Translations under genes and position numbers: made by a program
Notes under the pieces: generated by a model
What the model was told of the DNA's origin: nothing
Database searches by the model: none
Seen by the model: the letters and a program-made list of their open reading frames with translations, nothing else
Shown here: positions 48,617-56,702 of the stretch, one piece after another
Layout of the letters: every line of letters starts with the position of its first letter
Position numbering within the stretch: position 1 is the first letter of the stretch
Assembly: GCF_026094475.1 (NCBI RefSeq)
Contig: NZ_JAPELL010000001.1
Location: 653,171-717,170, forward strand
From: Homoserinimonas sedimenticola
GTDB lineage: Bacteria; Actinomycetota; Actinomycetes; Actinomycetales; Microbacteriaceae
Direction of reading: 5' to 3'
Length of the DNA: 64,000 nucleotides

Positions 48617-50185
48617 TCAGGCCAGGCGCAAGAATCCCGTGACGACCAGTTCGCGCACGGTCGGCAGCACTTCCGCGAGCAGCGCCGTCTCGTCCACCTC
48701 CAGCAGGTGGGCGATCGCGCCGACGATGGCCCGGATGCTCAGCTCCCCGTCGCACGCACCCACGACTCCCGCGACCGCCGTCTCGACCGGGAAGGTCCGG
48801 GCGAAGCCGCCGCCCTGGCGCAGCGTCATGACGGTGGGATGCTCGTCGCCCGGCCAGTAGTGCCGCTCCTCCGTGACATCCGCCGCGACGACGAGCCGAG
48901 CATCCGCGAGCCCGCGCTCGCCGAGCGAGACGAGGGCGTCGTGAGCGCGGAGCGTCTCGGAGATCGTCTCGCCGAGTGCGCTGGTGCCGAGCGGTCCGTG
49001 GAGGCGTTCGAGCCGGCGCAGAGTGGGGCCACCGACGACGGGCCGACGCAGGGTGAGGTATCCGAAGCCGATGCGCTCGACCCCGCGGGCGTCGAAGTCG
49101 TCGAGCCATGCGCGGTACAGCGCGTCGAACTCCGGCGTGCCGGGGCGCGTGCCGCCGTCACGGATCCAGGTCTCCGCATACTCCTCGACCGACTGCACCT
49201 CACGCTCCACGACCCAGCCGTCGAGCCCGGATGCATCGACCCACGCACCCACCCGCTCGAGGCCGTCCTCCCCCGTGCGGTACTCCCAGTTGCCGAGCAA
49301 CTGGGCGATTCCGCCCGGGGTCAGGTGAGCGGCGACGCCCCGCACGACCGTGGCGACGAGTTCGTCGCCAACGAGCCCCGCGTCCCGGTACTCGTAGCTC
49401 GGCACCCCGTCCTGCCGAGGGGTGATGACGAAGGGCGGGTTGGAGACGATGAGATCGAAGCGTTCCCCCTCGACGGGCTCGAAGAGGCTTCCCTCGCGGA
49501 ACTCGATGCTGTCGATCGCGGCGAGGGAGGCATTCACGCGAGCGAGCTCGAGCGCTCTCACGGAGATGTCGGTCGCGACGACGCGCCGCGCATGACGGGA
49601 GGCGTGGAGCGCCTGGATGCCACAGCCCGTGCCGAGGTCCAGCACAGAGTCGACCTCATTGCGCACGGTGAGGCCGCTGAGAGTGCGGGACGCCCCGCCC
49701 ACCCCGAGCACGTGCGACTCGGGGATGGGTTGGCCGAGCGCAAGCTCACCTAGATCGCTCGCGAGCACGAAGCTTCCGGCGCCGTGCGCATCGATGAAGT
49801 CATAGGGGCGAAGATCGAGGCAGGGCCACACCCTCTCACCCTCGACGCGAGCAAGCCCGAGGGCGACCGCCCCCTCAGCACGGAGGGTCGGGAGAGCCGT
49901 CTCGAGCGCCGCCCTCTCGGTGGGCATCCCCAGCACGAACACGCGTGCCAGAGTCGCGGCGGGCGACGCCACGGTGTCGAGCACGCGCAGCGCGGGAACC
50001 CGCTGGCCGCGGAAGAGAGCCGCATCCGCCTCCTCACCCCAAAGCGCGCGCAGAGAGTCCACCGTGAACCTCGCAGACGCGAGGTCGTCACGCAGCGCGG
50101 TGACCAGTTGCCGTGCTGCGTTCACAGTGCCTGGGCTCACGGTGTCTGGGCTCACGGGGTCTGCGCTCACAGTGTCTGGGCTCAC
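48617..50185 (-). CDS. class I SAM-dependent methyltransferase (HemK/RsmC-like, NPPF type)
   Basis: 522 aa as drawn. Seen: an N-terminal helical domain, then SAM motif I VLDLGTGCGIQALHASRHARR, DISVRALELARVNAS, and NPPF in DLIVSNPPFVITPRQDG, the signature of amino-methylating enzymes acting on RNA bases or glutamine. A C-terminal region of about 200 aa holds HYWPGDEHPTVMTLRQGGGF and a winged-helix-like end. The actinobacterial family is known but its substrate is not. The start lies within a 15-bp repeat array in which every unit supplies an in-frame GTG, so the N-terminus is uncertain by up to 20 residues. Confidence 0.87.
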   Translation of the reverse strand: MSPDTVSADPVSPDTVSPGTVNAARQLVTALRDDLASARFTVDSLRALWGEEADAALFRGQRVPALRVLDTVASPAATLARVFVLGMPTERAALETALPTLRAEGAVALGLARVEGERVWPCLDLRPYDFIDAHGAGSFVLASDLGELALGQPIPESHVLGVGGASRTLSGLTVRNEVDSVLDLGTGCGIQALHASRHARRVVATDISVRALELARVNASLAAIDSIEFREGSLFEPVEGERFDLIVSNPPFVITPRQDGVPSYEYRDAGLVGDELVATVVRGVAAHLTPGGIAQLLGNWEYRTGEDGLERVGAWVDASGLDGWVVEREVQSVEEYAETWIRDGGTRPGTPEFDALYRAWLDDFDARGVERIGFGYLTLRRPVVGGPTLRRLERLHGPLGTSALGETISETLRAHDALVSLGERGLADARLVVAADVTEERHYWPGDEHPTVMTLRQGGGFARTFPVETAVAGVVGACDGELSIRAIVGAIAHLLEVDETALLAEVLPTVRELVVTGFLRLA

Positions 50186-50190
50186 GGTGT
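50116..50190 (-). repeat. five 15-bp tandem repeats across a stop/start junction
   Basis: Five units of the form CTGGGCTCACGGTGT (plus strand) run from 50116 to 50190. On the minus strand each unit gives GTG-AGC/AAC, placing in-frame GTG codons at 50185, 50170, 50155, 50140 and 50125. The array encodes the first residues of the methyltransferase (SPDTV-type repeats) and its end overlaps the stop codon of the ankyrin gene. Confidence 0.9.
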
Positions 50191-50631
50191 CTGGCGCCCC
50201 GGCCCGCCAGCGGATGCCTCGGACTCGAGCAGGCTCTGCATCTCCACGATCCCGAACTGCCGGGCGATCTCGAGTGCAGTGTGGGACCCGAGGTCGGGGT
50301 CCGCCCCCGACGCGAGGAGGCGACGGACGATGGGCGCATTGTTGCGGAACACGGCGCAGGCCATCGCCGTCTGCCCCATGTCGTTCACGCGATCGACATC
50401 GGCGCCGCGTGCGAGCAGGGCCTCCACCGCCTCGTCATGCTGGTGATAGGCGGCCAGGATCAGGAGCGAGTCACCCTTAGCGTTCGTCAGATTCGCGGGC
50501 ACGCCGGCATCGAGCACGCGGGCGAGTTCCTCCGTCTGCCCACTCCGCGCCATCTCGAAGATCGACTCAATGAACGCGAGCTCCTCATCGCTGAAGCTCG
50601 GCGTTTCGGCACCTGTCTGGGCGTCGTCCAT
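50182..50631 (-). CDS. ankyrin-repeat protein
   Basis: 149 aa, cytosolic, about three ankyrin repeats: TEELARVLDAGVPANLTNAKGDSLLILAAYH, DEAVEALLARGADVDRVNDMGQTAMACAV, and IVRRLLASGADPDLGSHTALEIAR. An N-terminal helix (DEELAFIESIFEMARSG) precedes them. It probably acts by protein-protein contact; partner unknown. It overlaps the methyltransferase start by 4 nt at the first repeat unit, so the two are likely cotranscribed. Confidence 0.92.
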   Translation of the reverse strand: MDDAQTGAETPSFSDEELAFIESIFEMARSGQTEELARVLDAGVPANLTNAKGDSLLILAAYHQHDEAVEALLARGADVDRVNDMGQTAMACAVFRNNAPIVRRLLASGADPDLGSHTALEIARQFGIVEMQSLLESEASAGGPGRQTP

Positions 50632-50704
50632 GCTCTCCCCTTTCGCCTTTCCTCAACGGTACCCGCGTCGCCGCGGCCCCGCTGTCGGTGCTGTGGCGTA
50701 GCGT

Positions 50705-51286
50705 ATGGCCGTGGTCGCACACAACGACAAGCCCATCGTCTATCCCCACTCCGCGGCGGAGTGGGAGGCGTGGCTCGACGAGCACGGTGGTGAACATCCC
50801 GGCATCCGCCTGCAGCTCGTGAAGAAGGGCTCGACGAAGCCGGGCATCCGCTATCCGGAAGCCCTCGATGTCGCCCTGTGCTTCGGCTGGATCGACGGGC
50901 AGGTCAGCGCACTAGACGCGGACTTCACGCTGCAGTCGTTCACCCCCCGCCGTCCGCGCAGCGTCTGGTCGCAGCGCAACCGCGATTACGTCGCCCGGCT
51001 GACCGCCGAGGGTCGGATGCGCCCGGCAGGAATCGCCGCGGTCGAGGCTGCTAAGTCCGACGGCAGGTGGGATGCCGCGTACCGGGTCGCAGGGGCGCCG
51101 GTGCCCGACGACCTGCAGGCGGCGCTCGACGCATCGGCCGCAGCATCCGCGACCTTCGCGACACTCAAGTCTCAGGCGCGCTTCGCCATCATCTTCCGCA
51201 CCAACGGCGCCAAACGCCCCGAAACCCGCGCCCGTCGCATCGCAACCTTCGTCGAGAAGCTCGAAGCCGGGCAAACCGAGTTCTGA
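50705..51286 (+). CDS. YdeI/OmpD-associated family protein
   Basis: 193 aa. Seen: SAAEWEAWLDEHGGEHPGIRLQLVKKGS, YPEALDVALCFGWIDGQVSALDADFTLQSFTPRRPRSVWSQRN (the CFGWIDG..R..S.WS block of the family), VARLTAEGRMRPAG, and a C-terminal KRPETRARRIATFVEKLEAG. A bacteriocin-protection/OmpD-associated label is attached to the family, but its actual activity is not known. Divergent from the ankyrin gene, ends 4 bp before the convergent yidC-like gene. Confidence 0.92.
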   Translation: MAVVAHNDKPIVYPHSAAEWEAWLDEHGGEHPGIRLQLVKKGSTKPGIRYPEALDVALCFGWIDGQVSALDADFTLQSFTPRRPRSVWSQRNRDYVARLTAEGRMRPAGIAAVEAAKSDGRWDAAYRVAGAPVPDDLQAALDASAAASATFATLKSQARFAIIFRTNGAKRPETRARRIATFVEKLEAGQTEF

Positions 51287-51290
51287 AGCC

Positions 51291-52028
51291 TCAGCGTGGC
51301 GCCAGCACGCGTCTGAGCAGCACCCGCTCTCCCAGGGTCCACGACGAGCTCACCGCGAGATAGAGCGCCGCAGCCAGCGGTACAACGGCGGCGACGACGA
51401 CCGTCGCGAGTGCAAGCCAGCTGAGTGGGCCGCCGGGAGCGAACGCGGCGGGAACATCCCCTGCCGCGGGCGCGGTAGCAGCGAAGGCGATCGTCGTGCT
51501 CCGCGAGAGCAGGGCGACGACGACGATCACGCCCAGCACGATCGCGTGAGCGAGGAGATCGACGCTACCCGTGATGGCGGCGAACAGCGAATCCCCCAGC
51601 GCCGTGCCGAGGAACGTCTCGTCGAGCAGGGCATTCGCGTGGCCTGCGACGACCGAGAAGGCGAAGAGCGCATAGAGGGTCGAGAGCACGGGCGCCTGCA
51701 GGAGGAGAGGCAGGCACCCCGCCAGGGGCGATGCCTTCTCCTCGGCATAGAGCGCCATCGTCTTTCGTTGCAGGAGCTCGGGGTTCTTGCCGAACCGCCG
51801 CCGGAGTTCGGCGAGCTTGGGTGCCAGGTGACGCCGGGTGAACTCGGCCCTGACCTGGGAGATTCCGACGGGGATGAGCAGCGTGCGAACGCAGATGGTG
51901 ATGAGGATGACGGCGACGCCCGCCGCGGAGGAACCGAAGAGGGGGTCGAGCCCGCCGACGAAGCCGACGACGAGCGAGTAGGCGGCGTCGAGCACCGCGG
52001 CGATCGGGGGAAGAGTGGTGATGTCCAT
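51291..52028 (-). CDS. YidC/Oxa1-family membrane protein insertase (short paralogue)
   Basis: 245 aa. Seen: helices with AGVAVILITICVRTLLIPVGISQVR (conserved Arg in the hydrophilic groove), RRRFGKNPELLQRKTMALYAEEKASPLAGCLPLLLQAPVLSTLYALF (cytoplasmic hairpin and conserved core), and three later helices. It lacks the long basic C-terminal tail of the main YidC. It is therefore probably a second insertase specialised for certain substrates. ATG at 52028 has AAGGA 6-7 nt upstream. The DUF6412 gene lies 113 bp upstream on the same strand. Confidence 0.9.
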   Translation of the reverse strand: MDITTLPPIAAVLDAAYSLVVGFVGGLDPLFGSSAAGVAVILITICVRTLLIPVGISQVRAEFTRRHLAPKLAELRRRFGKNPELLQRKTMALYAEEKASPLAGCLPLLLQAPVLSTLYALFAFSVVAGHANALLDETFLGTALGDSLFAAITGSVDLLAHAIVLGVIVVVALLSRSTTIAFAATAPAAGDVPAAFAPGGPLSWLALATVVVAAVVPLAAALYLAVSSSWTLGERVLLRRVLAPR

Positions 52029-52141
52029 GACGTGTCCTTGACGAGAGGAAGAAGAGGTCGATGCCGAGCGGTAGGCGCAGCGAGCATCCGTAGTGGTTCC
52101 GAGCCGTGCGCTGACAGCGCCAGGGGCGTCGGTGAAGGGAT

Positions 52142-52462
52142 TCAGGCGGTGGCAGCGACGAGTGCGGGAGCACGGGTGCGCGGGCGTCCCGCAGTCTTCG
52201 GATGCTGCGGCTCGGGCACCGAGTCGAGTGCCTGTCGGTGGGCCCTCGCGCGCCGTCCCACGCCGCTCGAGCCGAACGCGGACACCGCGCGGGACGACAG
52301 GCGAGCAGCGCAGAGACCGACCATGAGTGCCGCTGCGAAGAGCACGACGGCGGCGGGGGCATCCGACTCTGCCAGAGCGAGAGCCACGGCGAGCGCGAGT
52401 GGCACGACGAGCAGCGCCGACAGGAGCTGCGTGAGCCCCTCGAATCGACCGCATACTCGCAT
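52142..52462 (-). CDS. DUF6412-type small membrane protein
   Basis: 106 aa. Seen: two closely spaced membrane helices (LTQLLSALLVVPLALAVALA and APAAVVLFAAALMVGLCAAR), then a basic, Pro/Ala-rich cytoplasmic tail (SSGVGRRARAHRQALDS). I recall DUF6412 proteins beside short YidC paralogues in Microbacteriaceae, which matches this position, but the assignment is from memory. A partner of the insertase is a reasonable inference. Confidence 0.7.
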   Translation of the reverse strand: MRVCGRFEGLTQLLSALLVVPLALAVALALAESDAPAAVVLFAAALMVGLCAARLSSRAVSAFGSSGVGRRARAHRQALDSVPEPQHPKTAGRPRTRAPALVAATA

Positions 52463-52587
52463 GCGACGAGAGTAGCAAGCACCCGGCCAACGGCCGCGCT
52501 GGAGATGCGGGTCGGGCGTCGCCCACCGGCGAGCCGCCGCAAGACCGGTATGTGATCCGCAGTGTCGGACTCCGTAGACTGCACACC

Positions 52588-53637
52588 ATGCGTGCAACGG
52601 TGATCCATGGCGAACGCGACGTCCGCCTCGAAGAGCTTCCCGACCCCGCGATCCTCACACCTCGCGACGCCCTCGTGCGCGTCGTCGCGGCCTGCGTGTG
52701 CGGTTCCGACCTCTGGTCGTACCGCGGTGTCGAGAAGGTGCGGCAGCCGCGCCCCATCGGCCACGAGTTCATCGGCGTCGTCGAAGAGGTGGGCGCCGAG
52801 GTCACGGATGTCACGCCGGGCGACTTCGTGATCGCGCCGTTCTACCACTGCGATAACACCTGCATCAACTGCCGCAACGGGGTCTCGACCTCATGCCAGC
52901 ACGGCGGGTGGTGGGGCGCCCCCGACAGGGAGGGTCACCTCGCGAGTGGCGCGCAGGGCGAGCGCGTGCGCGTGCCCAACGCTGACGGAACTCTCGTCGT
53001 CACTCCCGAGCATCCGTCCGACGACCTCATTCCGGGGGTGCTGACGCTCGCCGACGTCATGGGGACGGGCCACCATGCCGCCGTCTCCGCGGGGGTGGGC
53101 CCAGGATCGACCGTCGCTGTCGTCGGCGATGGCGCGGTCGGCCTCTGTGCCGTCCTGGCTGCGAAGCGCCTCGGAGCAAGCCGGATTGTGGCGATGTCGC
53201 GGCACGCGGACCGTCAGGAGATCGCACGCGAGTTCGGAGCGACCGACATCGTCGAAGAGCGCGGTGACGAGGGAGTTGCGCGGGTGAAGGACCTTTTCGA
53301 CGGGATCGGGCCGGACTGCGTGCTCGAGTGTGTCGGCAGCAAGGAGTCGATGGATCAGGCGATCCGCTCCGTACGCCCGGGCGGCATGGTCGGCTACGTG
53401 GGGGTGCCCGCGGGCGGGCCGGAGCTTCCCGTGGGGCGCCTCTTCCAGTCGAATGTGGGCGTGCGCGGCGGCGTTGCCCCCGTCCGCGGCTACATCGAGG
53501 AGTTGCTCCCGGAAGTGCTCTCGGGGGCCATCAACCCGGGCCGCGTTTTCGACCTGCAGCTTCCCCTCGCGGATGTCGCAGAGGCCTATGCCGCGATGGA
53601 CGAACGGCGCGCCACCAAGGTCCTGCTCCGCCCCTGA
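52588..53637 (+). CDS. zinc-dependent medium-chain alcohol dehydrogenase
   Basis: 349 aa. Seen: catalytic zinc ligands in VVAACVCGSDLWSYRG and GHEFIGVVEEVGAEV, structural-zinc Cys cluster HCDNTCINCRNGVSTSC, Rossmann loop VAVVGDGAVGLCAVLAAKRLGA, and GGMVGYVGVPAGG. It resembles NAD(P)-dependent dehydrogenases of the threonine/sorbitol group; substrate unknown. The MRATVIHG start at 52588 fits the family N-terminus. A TAGACT hexamer 12-16 bp upstream could be a -10 element for a short-leader transcript. Confidence 0.93.
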   Translation: MRATVIHGERDVRLEELPDPAILTPRDALVRVVAACVCGSDLWSYRGVEKVRQPRPIGHEFIGVVEEVGAEVTDVTPGDFVIAPFYHCDNTCINCRNGVSTSCQHGGWWGAPDREGHLASGAQGERVRVPNADGTLVVTPEHPSDDLIPGVLTLADVMGTGHHAAVSAGVGPGSTVAVVGDGAVGLCAVLAAKRLGASRIVAMSRHADRQEIAREFGATDIVEERGDEGVARVKDLFDGIGPDCVLECVGSKESMDQAIRSVRPGGMVGYVGVPAGGPELPVGRLFQSNVGVRGGVAPVRGYIEELLPEVLSGAINPGRVFDLQLPLADVAEAYAAMDERRATKVLLRP

Positions 53638-53650
53638 CCGCTGAGGAGAA

Positions 53651-54382
53651 TCACTCCTCCACAACGCTGATGGAGCCGTTGGACGTCTCCAGGTCAAGGT
53701 GCACCTCGGCGTCCTGATCGCTGCCGACCTCGCTTTCGGTGCGGCCGTTGCTCGTCTCCATGTCGACGCGGTAGTCGCCCTCGGGCACGATGAGCGTGAT
53801 GGATCCGTTCGACGTGCGGGCCGTGACATCCTGCTCGCCGTCGCTGTGCAGGTCAATCGAGCCGTTGGAGGTTTCAACGTCAACCTCTCCCCCGCTCAGT
53901 TCGCGCCCCTCGATGCGACCGTTGCTGGTGCTCGCGCGCACACTGCCGTCGATCTCAGCGAGGATGATCCTGCCGTTCGAGGTCTCAACGTCGACCTCGC
54001 CGAGCGCGCTGAGGTCGAGCCCGCCGTTGGTGGTGCTTCCCGAGACGGGAATCCCCGCGGGAACCTCCAACGTGTAGCTGACGGAGCACTGCGGCCCGCA
54101 GTCCTCCAGCACGAGCTCCCCGTCCGAGACGCGGTGCGTCTCCTCGTCGGGCAGGTCGAAGCGGTAGCGAAGTTCCCGGTGCACTGTCACCACGTCCTGA
54201 TCTTCGACTCCGCGGACGGTGATGCTGCCGGAGTCGCCGTCGAACCGCACGGACGTCACCTCCTCCTCCACGTCGAGGGTCTCCTCGAAGGTCTTCTGTG
54301 GAAGAAGGGCGCAGCCGCTGAGCGCGACGACACACACTGAGGTGACCAGGGCGGCGACCGTCGCACGGGTGCTGAGAGACAT
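53651..54382 (-). CDS. DUF4097-family beta-strand repeat lipoprotein
   Basis: 243 aa. Seen: lipobox ALSGC (Cys24), then a right-handed beta-solenoid in which the motif TSNG recurs at residues 134, 152, 171, 190, 210 and 233 (a TTNG at 117 may be a seventh). Each begins a turn such as VDVETSNGRIILAE or VTARTSNGSITLIV. The domain is widespread and often acts as a secreted or surface scaffold; function here is unknown. A Cys pair lies in EDCGPQCS. Confidence 0.9.
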   Translation of the reverse strand: MSLSTRATVAALVTSVCVVALSGCALLPQKTFEETLDVEEEVTSVRFDGDSGSITVRGVEDQDVVTVHRELRYRFDLPDEETHRVSDGELVLEDCGPQCSVSYTLEVPAGIPVSGSTTNGGLDLSALGEVDVETSNGRIILAEIDGSVRASTSNGRIEGRELSGGEVDVETSNGSIDLHSDGEQDVTARTSNGSITLIVPEGDYRVDMETSNGRTESEVGSDQDAEVHLDLETSNGSISVVEE

Positions 54383-54485
54383 GGGGAGCTCCTTCGAAAT
54401 GGGCGGGCAACATCTCGAAGGTTAGGGCTCCGTCGTGTCCGCTCGATATGGGGGACTCCCCCGGTTCCACCCTGAGTCTCACGGG

Positions 54486-54779
54486 CTACTCGTCGAAGCT
54501 GGAGTGCAGCGTGCGGTGCACACTCAGCAGCTCGAACTCCGGATGCTCGGCCACGACGGCCTCGATGCGGTCGAGCACCTCGCCCGCATGGGCGGCACTC
54601 GACGAGACGGCGGCCGCCCCGACGAGAGCGCGCCGGTGTAGGTCGTGGTGCCCAACTTCGGCGACGCTCACCTCGAAGCGCCGGATCTCCGCGATGAGGG
54701 GCCGCACGAGGGCGCGCTTCTGCTTGAGCGAGCGCACGTCGCCGAGGAGGATGTCGAACTCGGCGGCCGCGATCCACAT
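54486..54779 (-). CDS. DUF503 (YlxP-like) family protein
   Basis: 97 aa, small ferredoxin-like alpha/beta protein. Seen: MWIAAAEFDILLGDVRSLKQKRALVRPLIAEIRRFEVSVAEVGHHD in order (SLKQKR is the family hallmark), ALVGAAAVSSSAAHAGEVLD, and ELLSVHRTLHSSFD at the end. Some homologues lie near rbfA and have been linked to ribosome maturation; here it stands alone. It is divergent from the hydrate epimerase gene by 48 bp. Confidence 0.92.
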   Translation of the reverse strand: MWIAAAEFDILLGDVRSLKQKRALVRPLIAEIRRFEVSVAEVGHHDLHRRALVGAAAVSSSAAHAGEVLDRIEAVVAEHPEFELLSVHRTLHSSFDE

Positions 54780-54827
54780 GCGAGCCACGCTACCCCGCGC
54801 CTGCCTCCCCCGTCGTATGGTGTGCGC

Positions 54828-55499
54828 ATGCAGGCCTACTCCGCAGCGCAGATCCGAGCGGCCGAGGCGCCCTACCTCGCGGCCGGCGTTCCCCTCATGG
54901 CGCGTGCCGCTGCAGCGCTCGCCGCCGAGATCTCTACACTGCTCGGCGCGCCCGGACATGTCGTGCTACTCGTGGGCTCCGGCAACAACGGCGGCGACGC
55001 CCTCTTTGCGGGGGCCGAACTCGGCCGTGCTGGGTGGCGCGTGTCGATCGTCCCCACCTCCCAGCGCCTGCACGAGGAGGGACTGCGGGAGGCCGAGGCT
55101 GCCGGTGCCGCCCTTGAGCCGACGGATGCCGCAGCCGATCTCACCCGCGCCTGCGATGTTCTCGTTGACGGCATCCTGGGCACGGGCTCCGCGGCGGACC
55201 CTGCCCTGCGCGGGGCGGCGCGCGCGGTCGTGGACGCGGTGCTCGCCGTGCTCCGTGAGCCGCGGCATCCGCTCGTCGTGGCGGTCGACATCCCGAGCGG
55301 GGTGAATCCCGACGATGGCGGGGTGCCCGACCCGCTCGTGCTGCCCGCCGACGTGACCGTCACGTTCGGCGCCATGAAGACAGGGCTGCTGCGATCGCCC
55401 GCCCGCGAGTTTGCGGGCCGCGTCGTGGTGGCCGACATCGGCATTGGCGACGAACTCGCCACGCTCGACGAAGGCGACGGGCTCAGCCGACCGCGATGA
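54828..55499 (+). CDS. nnrE: NAD(P)H-hydrate epimerase (YjeF N-terminal type)
   Basis: Repairs damaged NAD(P)H hydrate by epimerising the R form, 223 aa. Seen: YSAAQIRAAEAPYLAAGVPLMARAA at the N-terminus, the phosphate loop VLLVGSGNNGGDALFAGAEL, VLVDGILGTGSAADPALRG (catalytic Asp region), VVAVDIPSGVNPDDGGV, and FGAMKTGLLRSPAREFAGRVVVADIGIG. No C-terminal dehydratase (NnrD) domain is attached, so that half must be elsewhere. It overlaps the convergent dehydrogenase gene by 17 nt. Confidence 0.93.
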   Translation: MQAYSAAQIRAAEAPYLAAGVPLMARAAAALAAEISTLLGAPGHVVLLVGSGNNGGDALFAGAELGRAGWRVSIVPTSQRLHEEGLREAEAAGAALEPTDAAADLTRACDVLVDGILGTGSAADPALRGAARAVVDAVLAVLREPRHPLVVAVDIPSGVNPDDGGVPDPLVLPADVTVTFGAMKTGLLRSPAREFAGRVVVADIGIGDELATLDEGDGLSRPR

Positions 55500-56475
55500 C
55501 GACCTTGCCCGTGATGAGGCCCTCCTGCACGAGCCGAATCCCAGCGGCAGTCTCGGTGAGCGGCAGCATCCGATCGATCCTTGGCCGCAGCGCGCCCTCC
55601 TGCATGAGCTGCGCGAGCTCCTCGAGGTCGGCGGATGTTTCGACCGAAGTCAGTCCGACGAGCCGCTGAGGCACGAACGGCGACAGCAGGCCCGCGCGCA
55701 GCGTGCGATCGAAACCCCCGAGGAGCGCGCCGTCGGTCTCGGAGCCGACGATCACGAGGGTCCCGCGAGGGGCGAGCACCCCGCGCAGCTCATCGAGCGA
55801 GCGGTGCCCGCCCGCATCGAGGATGAGATCCCAAGTCTCGCCCGCGTCGCCCAGTCGCTGCGTCGTGTAGTCGAGGACGGCATCGGCGCCGAAAGTCTCG
55901 ACCGCCGCGATCTTCGCCGTTCTGCAGACTCCCGTCACATGCGCACCCATCGCCTTCGCGATCTGCACCGCGAAGCTGCCCACCCCGCCGCTCGCGCCGA
56001 GCACGAGCACCCGAGCCCCCGCGGCGAGGCGACCACTATCGCGAAGCCCCCGGAGTGCCGCGCACCCTGCGACGGCGACTGCAGCAGCATCTTCGAACGA
56101 GACAGCGTCGGGCTTGATCGCGAGCTTCTTGGGGTCCGCCAGCGCGTATTCCGCGAAGGAGCCCTTCGCGACGCCGAACACCTCGTCGCCCACGCGCAGG
56201 GAGGTCACACCCTCGCCGACGGCATCGATGACGCCCGAGACATCCATGCCGCGCGTCCTCTGCCGCGGTGCACGCAGCCCCATGAAGAGTCGCAGCATGA
56301 GGGGCAACCCCTCCATGAGATGGATGTCGCCGCGGTTGATGCTCGCGGCGGCGACACGCACGCGTACTTCACCTCGGCCTGGAGAGGGAACGAGCACATC
56401 CCCCTGCTGCAGGACGTCGACACCTCCGTACTTGTCCTGCGTGATGGCAGCCATGGACGTGGTCGCGATTGTCAT
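55483..56475 (-). CDS. quinone oxidoreductase-like MDR dehydrogenase (no zinc)
   Basis: 330 aa. Seen: MTIATTSMAAITQDKYGGVD, ASINRGDIHLMEG, GMDVSGVIDAVGEGV, VLVLGASGGVGSFAVQIAKAMGA (NADPH-binding loop), and CRTAKIAAVETFGADAVLDY. Zinc-ligand Cys are absent, as in the NADPH:quinone reductase/zeta-crystallin group. It is the third gene of an operon led by a membrane protein and an Xre regulator (57115 leftward), so an electrophile or redox response is plausible. TCATGA overlap with the regulator gene. Confidence 0.92.
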   Translation of the reverse strand: MTIATTSMAAITQDKYGGVDVLQQGDVLVPSPGRGEVRVRVAAASINRGDIHLMEGLPLMLRLFMGLRAPRQRTRGMDVSGVIDAVGEGVTSLRVGDEVFGVAKGSFAEYALADPKKLAIKPDAVSFEDAAAVAVAGCAALRGLRDSGRLAAGARVLVLGASGGVGSFAVQIAKAMGAHVTGVCRTAKIAAVETFGADAVLDYTTQRLGDAGETWDLILDAGGHRSLDELRGVLAPRGTLVIVGSETDGALLGGFDRTLRAGLLSPFVPQRLVGLTSVETSADLEELAQLMQEGALRPRIDRMLPLTETAAGIRLVQEGLITGKVVIAVG

Positions 56476-56702
56476 GAGGTCGTCTCCTCGGTCGGGTAGT
56501 GAAATACGTCATCGAGCGGCACCTCGAGGGCCTGCGCGATCTGAAATGCCATCTCAAGCGAGGGGGAATAACGCCCCTGCTCAATCGCGATGACGGTTTG
56601 ACGGCTGACGCCGACCCGGGCGGCGAGTTCGGCCTGCGTCATCTCATCGCGGTCGAAGCGCAGTCGGCGGATCGAGTTGGTGACCTTCGTCGACTTCACC
56701 AC
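56472..56702 (-). CDS. Xre-family helix-turn-helix regulator
   Basis: 76 aa, almost entirely one HTH domain: MTQAELAARVGVSRQTVIAIEQGRYSPSLEMAFQIAQALEVPLDDVF, with the recognition helix SRQTVIAIEQG. It resembles small YozG-type repressors often paired with DUF2178-like membrane proteins. Start GTG at 56702 (or 56699) overlaps the previous stop. A site bracketed by TGACACG/CGTGTCA around the operon promoter (57139-57176) is a candidate autoregulatory operator. Confidence 0.93.
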   Translation of the reverse strand: MVKSTKVTNSIRRLRFDRDEMTQAELAARVGVSRQTVIAIEQGRYSPSLEMAFQIAQALEVPLDDVFHYPTEETTS

